This document shows positions 55,465 through 63,895 of a DNA stretch of 64,000 nucleotides, piece after piece. The stretch is taken from positions 1-64,000 of the forward strand of contig NZ_FIZX01000005.1 in the NCBI RefSeq assembly GCF_900055185.1. Direction: 5' to 3'. The notes beneath the pieces are model-generated. The model saw nothing but the letters and a program-made list of their open reading frames with translations. It was not told where the DNA came from and made no database searches. The DNA is from Grimontia celer (lineage in GTDB: Bacteria > Pseudomonadota > Gammaproteobacteria > Enterobacterales > Vibrionaceae). The translations under genes were made by a program, and so were the position numbers. How positions within the stretch are numbered: the stretch's first letter is position 1; each line of letters starts with the position of its first letter.

Positions 55465-57060
55465 ATGGCAGAAAAAAAGAAACGCGGATTTATGTCCTGG
55501 CTGGGTTTCGGCCGAAAAAATAACGAACAAGAAGATCAACAAAAAGCCGCAGAAGAAGCGCGCTTAGCGGCGGAAGCCGAAGCGAAGGCGCAAGCGGAAG
55601 AACAAGCACGCTTAGCGGCAGAAGCTGAAGCAAAAGCCCAGGCCGAGGAACAAGCCCGTTTGGCGGCAGAAGCTGAAGCGAAAGCACAGGCGGAAGAACA
55701 AGCCCGTTTAGCGGCAGAAGCTGAAGCAAAAGTGCAGGCGGAAGAGCAAGCCCGTTTAGCCGCAGAAGCTGAAGCGAAAACGCAGGCGGAAGAACAAGCC
55801 CGTTTAGCGGCAGAAGTTGAAGCGAAAGCACAGGCTGAAGAACAAGCTCGTTTGGCGGCAGAAGCTGAAGCGAAAGCGCAGGCAGAAGAGCAAGCCCGTC
55901 TGGCGGCAGAAGCTGAGGCGAAAGCACAGGCGGAAGAACAAGCTCGTTTAGCCGCAGAAGCTGAAGCAAAAGCGCAGGCTGAAGAACAAGCTCGTTTAGC
56001 GGCAGAAGCTGAGGCGAAAGCGCAGGCGGAAGAAGAAGCTCGTCTGGCGGCAGAAGCTGAAGCGCAAGCACAAGCCGAGGAAGAGACTCGTCTTGCAGCG
56101 GAGCAAGCGGCTCAGACTGAGCAGGAAAAACCGAAAAAAGAAGGCTTCTTTGCGCGCCTGAAACGCGGTCTTCAGAAAACTAAAGTCAATCTGGGCGCAG
56201 GTTTCTTTGGCCTGTTCAGCGGTAAGAAAATTGACGATGAGCTTTTTGAAGAGCTCGAAGAGCAGCTGCTGATTGCTGATGTGGGCATGGACACCACCAC
56301 CAAGATCATCGACAGCCTCACTGACAAAGCGTCTCGCAAAGAGTTAAAGGACGGTGAAGCGCTGTACGGCATTCTCAAGCAAGAGATGGCAGACATTCTG
56401 AGCAAGGTGGAAAAACCACTGGACGTTGAGAAAAAAGATGGCCCATTCGTCATCCTGATGGTTGGCGTGAATGGTGTGGGTAAAACCACCACCATCGGTA
56501 AACTTGCCAAGCAATTCCAGCAGCAGGGTAAGTCAGTCATGCTGGCGGCAGGTGACACTTTCCGCGCAGCCGCAGTCGAACAGCTGCAAGTATGGGGCGA
56601 TCGCAATAACGTTCCCGTGATTGCACAGCACACGGGTGCGGACAGTGCATCAGTGATCTATGACGCGATTGAAGCTGCAAAAGCACGTAATGTGGATGTG
56701 GTCATCGCCGATACCGCGGGTCGTCTGCAAAACAAAGCTAACCTGATGGAAGAGCTGAAGAAAATCGTCCGCGTGATGAAAAAGCTCGACGAGAATGCGC
56801 CGCATGAAATCATGCTGACCATCGATGCAGGCACAGGCCAAAACGCGATCAGTCAGGCGCGTCTGTTTAACGACATCGCACCGCTTTCCGGTATCACTCT
56901 GACCAAGTTGGATGGTACGGCGAAAGGTGGCGTGATCTTCGCGGTGGCTGACCAATTCAACATCCCAATCCGTTTTATCGGTGTGGGTGAAGGCATTGAC
57001 GATTTACGTCCGTTTGTAGCGGAAGACTTTATCGAAGCTCTGTTTAGTCAGGAGGACTGA
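55465..57060 (+). CDS. ftsY: Signal recognition particle receptor FtsY
   Basis: A 531-residue SRP receptor GTPase. The N-terminal A domain is unusual: after MAEKKKRGFMSWLGFGRK (a basic amphipathic membrane-binding start) come about 11 tandem copies of a 16-residue unit, RLAAEAEAKAQAEEQA, at about residues 32-210. The conserved NG domain follows: KEGFFARLKRGLQKT, G1 GVNGVGKTT near 334, DTAGR near 416 and TKLDGTAKGG near 480. FtsY brings ribosome-SRP complexes to the Sec translocon. The upstream TTG would add two residues. It leads ftsY-ftsE-ftsX-rpoH, the E. coli order. Confidence 0.96.
   Translation: MAEKKKRGFMSWLGFGRKNNEQEDQQKAAEEARLAAEAEAKAQAEEQARLAAEAEAKAQAEEQARLAAEAEAKAQAEEQARLAAEAEAKVQAEEQARLAAEAEAKTQAEEQARLAAEVEAKAQAEEQARLAAEAEAKAQAEEQARLAAEAEAKAQAEEQARLAAEAEAKAQAEEQARLAAEAEAKAQAEEEARLAAEAEAQAQAEEETRLAAEQAAQTEQEKPKKEGFFARLKRGLQKTKVNLGAGFFGLFSGKKIDDELFEELEEQLLIADVGMDTTTKIIDSLTDKASRKELKDGEALYGILKQEMADILSKVEKPLDVEKKDGPFVILMVGVNGVGKTTTIGKLAKQFQQQGKSVMLAAGDTFRAAAVEQLQVWGDRNNVPVIAQHTGADSASVIYDAIEAAKARNVDVVIADTAGRLQNKANLMEELKKIVRVMKKLDENAPHEIMLTIDAGTGQNAISQARLFNDIAPLSGITLTKLDGTAKGGVIFAVADQFNIPIRFIGVGEGIDDLRPFVAEDFIEALFSQED
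55558..56102 (+). repeat. 48-bp coding tandem repeat in ftsY
   Basis: About 11 direct repeats of 48 bp, each coding for ARLAAEAEAKAQAEEQ with a few changes (V, T or Q for A/K), plus a partial twelfth. Copies differ at silent positions but remain highly alike, so unequal exchange can change their number. Confidence 0.93.
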
Positions 57061-57065
57061 TAGGC

Positions 57066-57731
57066 GTGATCCAGTTTCAGCAGGTAAGTAAGGCCTACCG
57101 CGGTGGGCAGCAGGCACTGCAAAAAGTGAGTTTTCACTTACCCAAGGGTGACATGGCGTTTTTGACCGGTCACTCGGGTGCGGGGAAAAGTACCCTGCTG
57201 AAATTGCTGTGTGCGATTGAACGGCCAAGTGACGGACAAGTTCTGTTTAATGACCACGACATCTCACGCATTGCGCGAAAAGATATTCCTTTTCTGCGCC
57301 GCCATATCGGTGTGATTTTTCAGGATCACAAGCTCCTGATGGACAGAAGCGTGTTCGACAATGTGGCATTGCCGCTACGTATCGAACAGGCGAGTGAAAA
57401 CGACATCAAGAAACGTGTTTCTGCGGCACTGGATAAAGTAGGTTTGCTGGATAAGGCGGCCTGCTTACCGATTCAGCTTTCCGGTGGTGAACAACAACGC
57501 GTCGGCATTGCCCGCGCCGTGGTCAACCGCCCTATGGTGCTGGTGGCTGATGAGCCAACCGGTAATCTGGATGCGGATTTGTCGCAGCAAATCATGGAGC
57601 TGTTCCGCCAGTTTAACCAAGTCGGTGTGACCGTACTGATGGCGACCCATGATACGTCGCTACTCAACCGCTATGACATGCGCCGTTTTGAATTGAATCA
57701 GGGTCACCTGTCGGAGGTGGCACGTGGCTAA
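57066..57731 (+). CDS. ftsE: Cell division ATP-binding protein FtsE
   Basis: A 221-residue ABC ATPase (E. coli 222). Walker A GHSGAGKS is at 35-42, Q-loop FQDHKLL, signature LSGGEQQRVGIARAV and Walker B VLVADEPTGNLD. With FtsX it forms the septal ABC complex that activates amidase regulators such as EnvC. The start is GTG at 57066, five bases after the ftsY stop; AGGAGG lies inside the ftsY end. Its stop overlaps the ftsX start. Confidence 0.96.
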   Translation: MIQFQQVSKAYRGGQQALQKVSFHLPKGDMAFLTGHSGAGKSTLLKLLCAIERPSDGQVLFNDHDISRIARKDIPFLRRHIGVIFQDHKLLMDRSVFDNVALPLRIEQASENDIKKRVSAALDKVGLLDKAACLPIQLSGGEQQRVGIARAVVNRPMVLVADEPTGNLDADLSQQIMELFRQFNQVGVTVLMATHDTSLLNRYDMRRFELNQGHLSEVARG

Positions 57732-58629
57732 CTTCATTTCTGTTCACAAACAGCAGGGCGGTCAGGCGTTTCGCGATTTGATGGCTAAACCTTTGGGTAA
57801 CTTGCTGACTATTTTGGCGCTTGCGTTTTCACTGGCATTGCCAGCCACGCTGTTTATGCTGGCGAAAAACGTCGTTGCAGTGACACAAGAGTGGCAGGCA
57901 CCCAACCAATTAACAGTCTATCTGAATCCAGTGTCGGAAAGCCGTGCGGAAGCCTTCGGCGAAGAGCTTGCAGCTTGGTCTGAAGTGACGACTGCTGAAT
58001 ACATCTCGCCGGAGCAGGGACTCACTGAACTTCGACAGATCCAAGGGTTTGAAGAAGCCGTAAGCCTTCTGGAAGATAATCCTCTGCCCGCGGTGGTGGT
58101 GTTGACACCTTCTAGTGATGACGCGGGAGCAGTGACAGCCCTTGCCGCGAAACTGCGAGCCACATCGGAAGTGGAAGAAGTGCGTCTCGACAGCGATTGG
58201 CTGCAACGTCTGTCTGCCATTGAATCACTGGTGCTGACATTAACTTGGGTGTTCTCCGGTCTATTGCTGATGGCGGTGTTCTTGATTATCGGCAACACCT
58301 TGCGCTTGCAAGTACAGAGCCAGAAAGAAGAAATTCAGGTGATGAAACTAGTAGGTGCAACAGATAGTTACATACTGCGCCCGTATCTGTATACCGGCGT
58401 GTGGCTGGCGTTGGCAGGTGCGATTGTTGCCTGGCTGGTGACCATAGTGAATAGCCTTTTGATGGATGCAGCTGTGGCAAAATTGGCTACATTATATAGC
58501 AGTGGTTTCAGGCTATCGGCGCTGACTCTGGAAGAAGGGCTGATTTTGCTGATGGTGTCAGGACTGATTGGCCTTCTGGCTGCGAGACTCGCTGCTGCAA
58601 AACATATGCGGGATATAGAACCTGTCTGA
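57724..58629 (+). CDS. ftsX: Cell division permease-like protein FtsX
   Basis: A 301-residue membrane protein of the FtsX family (E. coli 352, so the N-terminal cytoplasmic part is short). One helix precedes a periplasmic loop (about 50-165, the region that contacts EnvC), then three helices at the C-terminal half (LTWVFSGLLLMAVFLIIGNT and following). The start is GTG at 57724 with GGAGG six bases before, overlapping ftsE by eight bases. It acts with FtsE. Confidence 0.94.
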   Translation: MANFISVHKQQGGQAFRDLMAKPLGNLLTILALAFSLALPATLFMLAKNVVAVTQEWQAPNQLTVYLNPVSESRAEAFGEELAAWSEVTTAEYISPEQGLTELRQIQGFEEAVSLLEDNPLPAVVVLTPSSDDAGAVTALAAKLRATSEVEEVRLDSDWLQRLSAIESLVLTLTWVFSGLLLMAVFLIIGNTLRLQVQSQKEEIQVMKLVGATDSYILRPYLYTGVWLALAGAIVAWLVTIVNSLLMDAAVAKLATLYSSGFRLSALTLEEGLILLMVSGLIGLLAARLAAAKHMRDIEPV

Positions 58630-58708
58630 TGTTTGAACCTATCCGATAAAAGCAGGTCACAAAATGGTACCTACTTGCAGTTTTTTTGAACTCGAGTAGA
58701 GTATCTGG

Positions 58709-58725
58709 TTCGCTTCGAAAGCGAA
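58709..58725 (+). promoter_or_regulatory. Hairpin in the rpoH leader
   Basis: TTCGCTT CGA AAGCGAA is a seven-pair stem 33 bases before the rpoH start codon. The rpoH messages of enterobacteria act as RNA thermometers; this hairpin is a plausible part of a similar structure, but long-range pairing cannot be judged by eye. Confidence 0.45.
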
Positions 58726-58757
58726 GAATAGTTCGATAAAGTCGAAAAGAGGTGAAA

Positions 58758-59621
58758 ATGACAACAGAGATGTATGCACTGGCCCCCATCTCCCAAGATA
58801 GCCTTGATAGCTATCTGCAGCAGGTAAACGGCTACCCAATGCTGTCTGCGGACGAGGAGCGTGAGCTGGCAGAACGTCTTCACTACGAGGAAGATCTGGA
58901 TGCGGCAAAAGGCCTGATCCTGTCTCACCTCCGCTTTGTTGTTCATATCGCCCGTGGTTATTCCGGTTATGGATTGCCAGTGTCTGATTTGGTGCAGGAA
59001 GGTAACATTGGCCTGATGAAGGCTGTGAAGCGTTTTAACCCGGAAGTGGGTGTGCGTTTGGTTTCTTTCGCTGTTCACTGGATCAAAGCAGAAATTCACG
59101 AGTACGTACTGCGCAACTGGCGTATCGTGAAAGTCGCAACCACTAAGGCGCAACGTAAGTTGTTCTTCAACCTGCGTAAGTCGAAGAAGCGTCTGGGCTG
59201 GTTCAACGCCGAAGAAGTGAATATGGTTGCTGACCAGTTGGGCGTAGATGCGGCAGAAGTGCGCGAGATGGAATCCCGTCTTGCGGCGCAGGATGCTGGG
59301 TTTGATGCTGGCGCAGACGATGATGAGCGTGAAGGCGGTGCAGTTGCTCCTGTCTTCTATCTGGAAGATAAAAGCTCGGATGTCGCCACCAACCTGGAAT
59401 CACAGAACTGGGAAGACCACGCGAATCGTCGTCTGGCACAAGCCATGTCCGGACTCGACGAGCGTAGCCAGCACATTATCCGTTCACGCTGGCTGGACGA
59501 TGACAATAAAGCCACGTTGCAGGAGCTGGCTGATCACTATCAGGTTTCTGCAGAACGTATCCGTCAACTTGAAAAGAACGCGATGCGTAAACTGAAAGAA
59601 GCGGTTGGCGACGCTTTGTGA
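58758..59621 (+). CDS. rpoH: RNA polymerase sigma-32 factor (heat shock)
   Basis: A 287-residue sigma factor very close to E. coli RpoH (284). Region 1.2/2.1 ([20 protein letters not shown]), region 2.4 ([20 protein letters not shown]), the RpoH box [19 protein letters not shown], and region 4 ([16 protein letters not shown]) are all present. It directs heat-shock transcription. The frame has a GTG two codons upstream; the ATG at 58758 follows AGAGG and matches E. coli. It lies 128 bases after ftsX and has its own leader. Confidence 0.97.
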   Translation: MTTEMYALAPISQDSLDSYLQQVNGYPMLSADEERELAERLHYEEDLDAAKGLILSHLRFVVHIARGYSGYGLPVSDLVQEGNIGLMKAVKRFNPEVGVRLVSFAVHWIKAEIHEYVLRNWRIVKVATTKAQRKLFFNLRKSKKRLGWFNAEEVNMVADQLGVDAAEVREMESRLAAQDAGFDAGADDDEREGGAVAPVFYLEDKSSDVATNLESQNWEDHANRRLAQAMSGLDERSQHIIRSRWLDDDNKATLQELADHYQVSAERIRQLEKNAMRKLKEAVGDAL

Positions 59622-59643
59622 TCGCCTAATGAATATGTTGAAG

Positions 59644-59669
59644 AAAACCGGCAAATTGCCGGTTTTTTT
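59644..59669 (+). terminator. Terminator of rpoH
   Basis: AAAACCGGCAA ATT GCCGGTTTTTTT, 22 bases after the rpoH stop. Confidence 0.9.
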
Positions 59670-59942
59670 GTACCTTAAATACTGCAAAAATCACCCTGCC
59701 AGAAATGTTTTCCACAGTTTTATTACGATCAACACTACATATAGTGGATCCGGCTTTCAGATCATACTTTATCAACGCAATCCACAGTGTTTTCCACAGG
59801 TGGTGAAAAAGCATACAAAGCCCCTGTGTTCTCCATGGCATGGAGAATGAAAAAGTCATGTACAATGCAGTTTTACGTGTCTTGGAGCCATAAGTAGCCG
59901 GGAGACGTACATTGATCAGGTCAGACGGGAGTGGAATAACCC
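59670..59942. other. glpE upstream region with DnaA-box-like sites and a palindrome
   Basis: The gap between rpoH and glpE is 320 bp. It holds two TTTTCCACA motifs (59708-59716 and 59790-59798), each one mismatch from the DnaA box TTATCCACA, a further TCCACA at 59781, and the perfect dyad at 59829-59847. A likely -10 (TACAAT, near 59861) lies downstream of the dyad. No gene is supported. Confidence 0.5.
59829..59847. promoter_or_regulatory. 19-bp palindrome upstream of glpE
   Basis: TTCTCCATGGCATGGAGAA has nine-base arms around a single central base and ends about 13 bases before a TACAAT hexamer. It could be an operator in the glpE promoter or an RNA hairpin; the binding factor is unknown. 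Confidence 0.55.
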
Positions 59943-60272
59943 ATGGAACAATTTGCGCATATCTCTGTAACGGACGCTTTGGTAATGCTGGAAAGTGATG
60001 ATCATCACGCTGTGATGGTGGATATCCGGGATCCTCAGTCATTTCAGTTATCTCATCCACAGGGCGCATTTCACCTTACCAATGACTCCATTGTGCAGTT
60101 TATGAATGACGTGGACTTCGAACAGCCTGTATTGGTGATGTGTTACCACGGCGTGAGCAGTCAGGGCGCAGCACAATATTTGATTAACCAAGGCTTTGAG
60201 CAGGTGTACAGTGTAGATGGTGGATTCGAAGCCTGGCACCGACAATCCCTGCCGGTGGAATCGGGCATCTGA
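59943..60272 (+). CDS. glpE: Thiosulfate sulfurtransferase GlpE
   Basis: A 109-residue single-domain rhodanese (E. coli GlpE 108). The persulfide-forming cysteine is Cys67 in the active loop CYHGVSS, and the DIRDPQSF and GGFEAWH segments are typical. It transfers sulfane sulfur from thiosulfate to cyanide or thioredoxin in the cytoplasm. It begins the glpE-glpG-glpR group; 21 bases separate it from glpG. Confidence 0.95.
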   Translation: MEQFAHISVTDALVMLESDDHHAVMVDIRDPQSFQLSHPQGAFHLTNDSIVQFMNDVDFEQPVLVMCYHGVSSQGAAQYLINQGFEQVYSVDGGFEAWHRQSLPVESGI

Positions 60273-60293
60273 TCGAAAAAACGAAGAGGCACT

Positions 60294-61130
60294 ATGATAA
60301 GGCTGACTGCACTTTCTAACCCCCGAGCCGCCCAGGCTTTTATCGATTACATGGCTTCAAGGAACATCGCGATTCAGATGATGCCTGAGGGGGAAGGGCA
60401 GTTTGCCTTGTGGCTGGCAGATAGCCAGTACCAGATTGAGGCAGAAGCGGAGCTCGCCGCTTTCCTGCAAAACCCGGGTGATGAGAAATATCAGGCAGCG
60501 TCATGGAACATGGCTGAAAGCCGTACCGCCAAGTTTTTCTATCCACGCCAGGGGCTGCTGACATCACTCAAACAAAATGCGGGGCCTTTCACGCTCTCCA
60601 TCATGGTGGTGTGTATTGTGGTGTATGCCGGACTGACTTTGGGTTTCGGCAATGATGTGTTCTCTCTGCTTCACTTCCCGGCGACAGACGAACAGCAATG
60701 GCAACTTTGGCGGTTGTTCTCCCACGCCTTGCTTCATTTCTCAGCGACTCACATTGTTTTCAACCTGCTCTGGTGGTGGGTGCTTGGCGGCAAAATCGAA
60801 AAACACAGTGGTAGCGCCAAGCTCATGCAGCTTTTTCTGCTGACGGCACTTTTCTCCGGTCTTGGTCAGTACGCCTTTGAAGGCCCTGCTTTCGGCGGTA
60901 TGTCCGGTGTCGTGTATGCGTTGTTGGGATACTTGTGGCTCATGGGAGCTTTGGCACCAGAGCGGGGACTTTCCATTGAACCAGCCTATGTTGGCTTTAT
61001 GCTGCTTTGGCTGGCTGTTGGCTTTTTTGAACCCTTTGGTATGGCCATTGCCAATATGGCGCACCTTTTCGGTCTAGTGTCTGGGTGTGCACTTGGGGTC
61101 ATAGACGCCAAACTGCGAAAAGCGAGGTAA
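60294..61130 (+). CDS. glpG: Rhomboid intramembrane protease GlpG
   Basis: A 278-residue rhomboid protease (E. coli GlpG 276). A soluble N-terminal domain (about 1-85) is followed by six helices. The catalytic Ser204 is in GGMSGVVYALLGY, paired with His257 in NMAHLFGLVSG; the WRLFSHALLHFSATHIVFNLLWW region holds the HxxxN of helix 2. It cuts membrane proteins within the bilayer. Cotranscribed with glpE. Confidence 0.96.
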   Translation: MIRLTALSNPRAAQAFIDYMASRNIAIQMMPEGEGQFALWLADSQYQIEAEAELAAFLQNPGDEKYQAASWNMAESRTAKFFYPRQGLLTSLKQNAGPFTLSIMVVCIVVYAGLTLGFGNDVFSLLHFPATDEQQWQLWRLFSHALLHFSATHIVFNLLWWWVLGGKIEKHSGSAKLMQLFLLTALFSGLGQYAFEGPAFGGMSGVVYALLGYLWLMGALAPERGLSIEPAYVGFMLLWLAVGFFEPFGMAIANMAHLFGLVSGCALGVIDAKLRKAR

Positions 61131-61224
61131 TGTGAGCTCTGCTCATCCTTGAACTGGCCTGATTGGCAATCCCAGTGCAGCCACGTAAACTGTGGGTGGT
61201 TTTTACTTTTTCGCAGGGGATGCC

Positions 61225-61986
61225 GTGAAACAGACATTACGCCACCAGGAAATACTCGATCTTGTTCGAAGCAAAGGATACGTCAGCACTGACGATCTGG
61301 TGGTTCACTTTGATGTCAGCCCCCAAACCATCCGCCGCGATCTGAACGAGCTTGCGGCTGAGAACAAAATCCGTCGCCAGCATGGTGGCGCCACCATCCC
61401 CTCCAGCTCTGTTAACACCGCTTATGATGCCCGTAAGGCAATGCAGCAGGAAGCTAAGAACAAGTTGGCACAGGCGCTTGTGGCGCATATTCCAGATGGC
61501 GCGACCCTGTTTATCGATATCGGTACCACGCCGGAAGCGGTCGCGCGTGCACTGCTGAACCACGAAGATCTGCGCATTGTGACCAACAACCTCAATGCAG
61601 CCAGTATTCTGATGGCCAAAGAAGACTTTCGTATCATCATGGCGGGTGGAGAAGTGCGCAACCGTGATGGTGGCATTATGGGTGAGGCGACGCTGGACTT
61701 CATTTCCCAGTTCCGTCTGGATTTCGGCATTCTGGGGATCAGTGGTATCGACCTCGACGGTAGCCTTTTAGATTTTGATTATCACGAAGTGCGTGTGAAG
61801 CAAGCCATTATGGAGAACAGCCGTTCAGTCATGCTGGCCGTTGACCACACCAAGTTTGGGCGAAGTGCCATGGTGAACGTTGGAGACATTGCGCAGGTCG
61901 ATATGCTTTTTACCAATGCGCCTTTACCGGAAACGTTACAAGCGCGGTTGCAAGATACTGAAACTCAAATAGAAATGGTCGAGTGA
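61225..61986 (+). CDS. glpR: Glycerol-3-phosphate regulon repressor GlpR
   Basis: A 253-residue DeoR-family repressor (E. coli 252). The N-terminal helix-turn-helix has YVSTDDLVVHFDVSPQTIRR, and the sugar-phosphate domain DIGTTPEAVARALLN and GEATLDFISQFRLDFGILGISGID. It represses glp genes and releases them on binding glycerol-3-phosphate. The frame opens 11 codons upstream, but the GTG at 61225 with AGGGGA six bases before matches E. coli (MKQT-RH). Matching operators lie before glpD. Confidence 0.95.
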   Translation: MKQTLRHQEILDLVRSKGYVSTDDLVVHFDVSPQTIRRDLNELAAENKIRRQHGGATIPSSSVNTAYDARKAMQQEAKNKLAQALVAHIPDGATLFIDIGTTPEAVARALLNHEDLRIVTNNLNAASILMAKEDFRIIMAGGEVRNRDGGIMGEATLDFISQFRLDFGILGISGIDLDGSLLDFDYHEVRVKQAIMENSRSVMLAVDHTKFGRSAMVNVGDIAQVDMLFTNAPLPETLQARLQDTETQIEMVE

Positions 61987-62004
61987 TTTTCCTTTCCGAT
62001 GATG

Positions 62005-62028
62005 AAACCGCCTGATGGCGGTTTTTTT
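62005..62028 (+). terminator. Terminator of glpR
   Basis: AAACCGCC TGAT GGCGGTTT and further T, 18 bases after the glpR stop; separates glpEGR from glpD. Confidence 0.9.
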
Positions 62029-62063
62029 ATGCCCTTAATGCGCGATTTTTCTTCATTTTGTCA

Positions 62064-62119
62064 TTGGGAATGGCGCTTTTTTGTACTAGAATGCTCGAAA
62101 ACGAAAGTTAAAATGTTCG
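62064..62119 (+). promoter_or_regulatory. glpD promoter with GlpR operators
   Basis: TTGGGA (62064-62069), a 17-base spacer and TAGAAT (62087-62092) form the promoter. AATGCTCGAAAACGAAAGTT (62090-62109) is a good match to the E. coli GlpR consensus (AATGTTCG-ATAA-CGAACATT, written in parts) and overlaps the -10; a perfect half-site AATGTTCG follows at 62112-62119. Confidence 0.8.
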
Positions 62120-62137
62120 TATGAGCGTGAGGGTGTA

Positions 62138-63673
62138 ATGGAACAGGCAAAAGAAAATCAAAATAACGACGTGTTGGATGTGATTGTTGTCGGTGGCGGC
62201 ATTAATGGCGCAGGTATTGCTGCGGATGCGGCTGGTCGTGGTTTAAGTGTTGGCCTTTATGAAGCGGCCGACTTTGCTTCTGCGACGTCTTCAGCCAGCT
62301 CCAAACTTATTCACGGCGGCCTTCGTTACCTCGAGCATTATGAGTTTCGTTTGGTCAGTGAAGCCTTGGCCGAGCGTGAAGTGCTTTTGAAAAAAGCCCC
62401 ATTCCTTGCCTGGCCGATGCGTTTTCGTTTGCCGCATCGCCCACATCTGCGCCCTGCCTGGATGATCCGTATCGGCCTGTTTATGTATGACCATCTTGGA
62501 AAGCGCACGACATTGCCCGCCAGCAAAGGACTTCGTTTTGGTGCTGATTCTGTCCTGAAGCCTGAAATGACAAAGGGTTTCGAATACTCAGATTGCTGGG
62601 TCGATGACGCGCGATTGGTGATTCTGAATGTCATGGACGCTGCCGAGCGTGGCGCAGAAGTGCGTAACCGCTGTAAGGTCGTGCGCGCAGAGAGAAACGG
62701 TGATGTTTGGGACGTGGATATCCTTGATATTGTGACTCAAGAAGTCTTCAGCCGCCGATGCAAAGTATTGGTGAATGCGGCCGGCCCTTGGGTGAAATCT
62801 TTCTATGACGATAGCACCTCGCTCAAATCGCCTCGCGGCATTCGCCTGATCAAAGGCAGCCACGTTGTCGTGCCTCGCGCCCATAACGAAGAGGCCGCTT
62901 ATATCCTGCAAAACGAAGATGGCCGCATTGTGTTTGTGTTGCCGTATCTTGACCGCTTCTCCATCATTGGTACGACTGATGTGGAATACAAAGGCGACCC
63001 ACGTGAAGTGGCGATTGAACAGAAAGAAGTCGATTATGTGCTGAATGTTTATAACCAGCACTTTAAACGTCAGTTGAGTACGGATGATGTGGTGTGGACC
63101 TACAGCGGTGTGCGCCCGCTTTGTGACGATGAATCTGACTCACCACAAGCCATCACCCGTGATTACACCCTCGACCTGGATGACAACGGCGGTGATGCGC
63201 CTATGCTGACCATTTTCGGTGGAAAGCTGACGACCTACCGGAAACTGGCTCGTGCAGCGGTGAATAAGCTGGAACCTTTCTTCCCTGAGATGGGCGAAGA
63301 CTGGACCGCAGACCAAGTGTTGCCTGGCGGTGAGGATATTTCAAGCTTCGACGATGTACAGCAGCGCTTGAAACAAGAGTGTCCGTGGATGGATGATTTC
63401 ACGGCTAACCGTCTGGCCATCACATATGGTAGTCGCGTCTGGGTATGGCTTAATAGCGCGAAGACAGCTGCTGATCTGGGTATCGACTTCGGTGAAGGTC
63501 TGTCACAGCGCGAAGTGGAGTATCTGATGGCATCTGAATATGTGCAGGATGCTGAAGATTTGCTGTGGCGTCGCACCAAACTGGGTTTGTACCTTTCTAA
63601 GGAACAGCAACAACAGGTTGCTGACTACATTTCCACTGGCGCATCAGCAATGGATGAAGCCGCGACGGCCTGA
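62138..63673 (+). CDS. glpD: Aerobic glycerol-3-phosphate dehydrogenase GlpD
   Basis: A 511-residue FAD enzyme (E. coli GlpD 501). The FAD motif VGGGINGAG is at about 18-26; the ATSSASSKLIHGGLRYLEHYEF segment (core SKLIHGGLRYLE) and GTTDVEYKGDP are typical; the C-terminal GlpD cap domain follows. It oxidises glycerol-3-phosphate to dihydroxyacetone phosphate at the inner membrane and passes electrons to ubiquinone. GAGGGTGTA precedes the ATG. Repression by GlpR is expected from the operators just upstream. Confidence 0.97.
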   Translation: MEQAKENQNNDVLDVIVVGGGINGAGIAADAAGRGLSVGLYEAADFASATSSASSKLIHGGLRYLEHYEFRLVSEALAEREVLLKKAPFLAWPMRFRLPHRPHLRPAWMIRIGLFMYDHLGKRTTLPASKGLRFGADSVLKPEMTKGFEYSDCWVDDARLVILNVMDAAERGAEVRNRCKVVRAERNGDVWDVDILDIVTQEVFSRRCKVLVNAAGPWVKSFYDDSTSLKSPRGIRLIKGSHVVVPRAHNEEAAYILQNEDGRIVFVLPYLDRFSIIGTTDVEYKGDPREVAIEQKEVDYVLNVYNQHFKRQLSTDDVVWTYSGVRPLCDDESDSPQAITRDYTLDLDDNGGDAPMLTIFGGKLTTYRKLARAAVNKLEPFFPEMGEDWTADQVLPGGEDISSFDDVQQRLKQECPWMDDFTANRLAITYGSRVWVWLNSAKTAADLGIDFGEGLSQREVEYLMASEYVQDAEDLLWRRTKLGLYLSKEQQQQVADYISTGASAMDEAATA

Positions 63674-63692
63674 GAGCAAACCCCAAACACAC

Positions 63693-63718
63693 AAAAGGCG
63701 GCTAACAAGCCGCCTTTT
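63693..63718. terminator. Terminator after glpD
   Basis: AAAAGGCGGCT AACA AGCCGCCTTTT: an 11-pair stem, 19 bases after the glpD stop; symmetric, so usable for both strands. Confidence 0.9.
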
Positions 63719-63733
63719 CAGTTTCTAATGCTT

Positions 63734-63895
63734 ATACCAATCGTAGTAAATATCTGCTCATCCTAGCTTGTTAAAATGCTCGATAACCGCGTTGAAAAAT
63801 TTGATTGTAGAATAACTACTTATCGAAATTTTCTGCCTTGTTCTCGAGTATTTTTCCTGCGCTATTTCTGATCACCTACCTACTGTGATTGGTAT
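63734..63895. mobile_element. MITE-like element with ATACCAATC terminal inverted repeats
   Basis: ATACCAATC (63734-63742) and GATTGGTAT (63887-63895) are perfect inverted ends of a 162-bp AT-rich block with no coding frame. The likeness extends inward for about 30 bases with gaps (ATACCAATC-AGTA-TA-TG-TCA on both arms). From memory, similar non-autonomous repeats are scattered in Vibrio and Photobacterium genomes. Its right end meets the stop codon of the next gene. Confidence 0.65.

Noticed and set aside
55490-56071. 193-codon minus-strand Leu/Pro-rich frame under ftsY
   Set aside because: It is the antisense reading of the 48-bp coding repeats and stays open only because of their regularity.
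59708-59798. Possible replication origin from DnaA-box-like motifs
   Set aside because: Only two imperfect boxes, no AT-rich unwinding block with 13-mers, and no origin-linked genes (gidA, mioC, dnaA) nearby.
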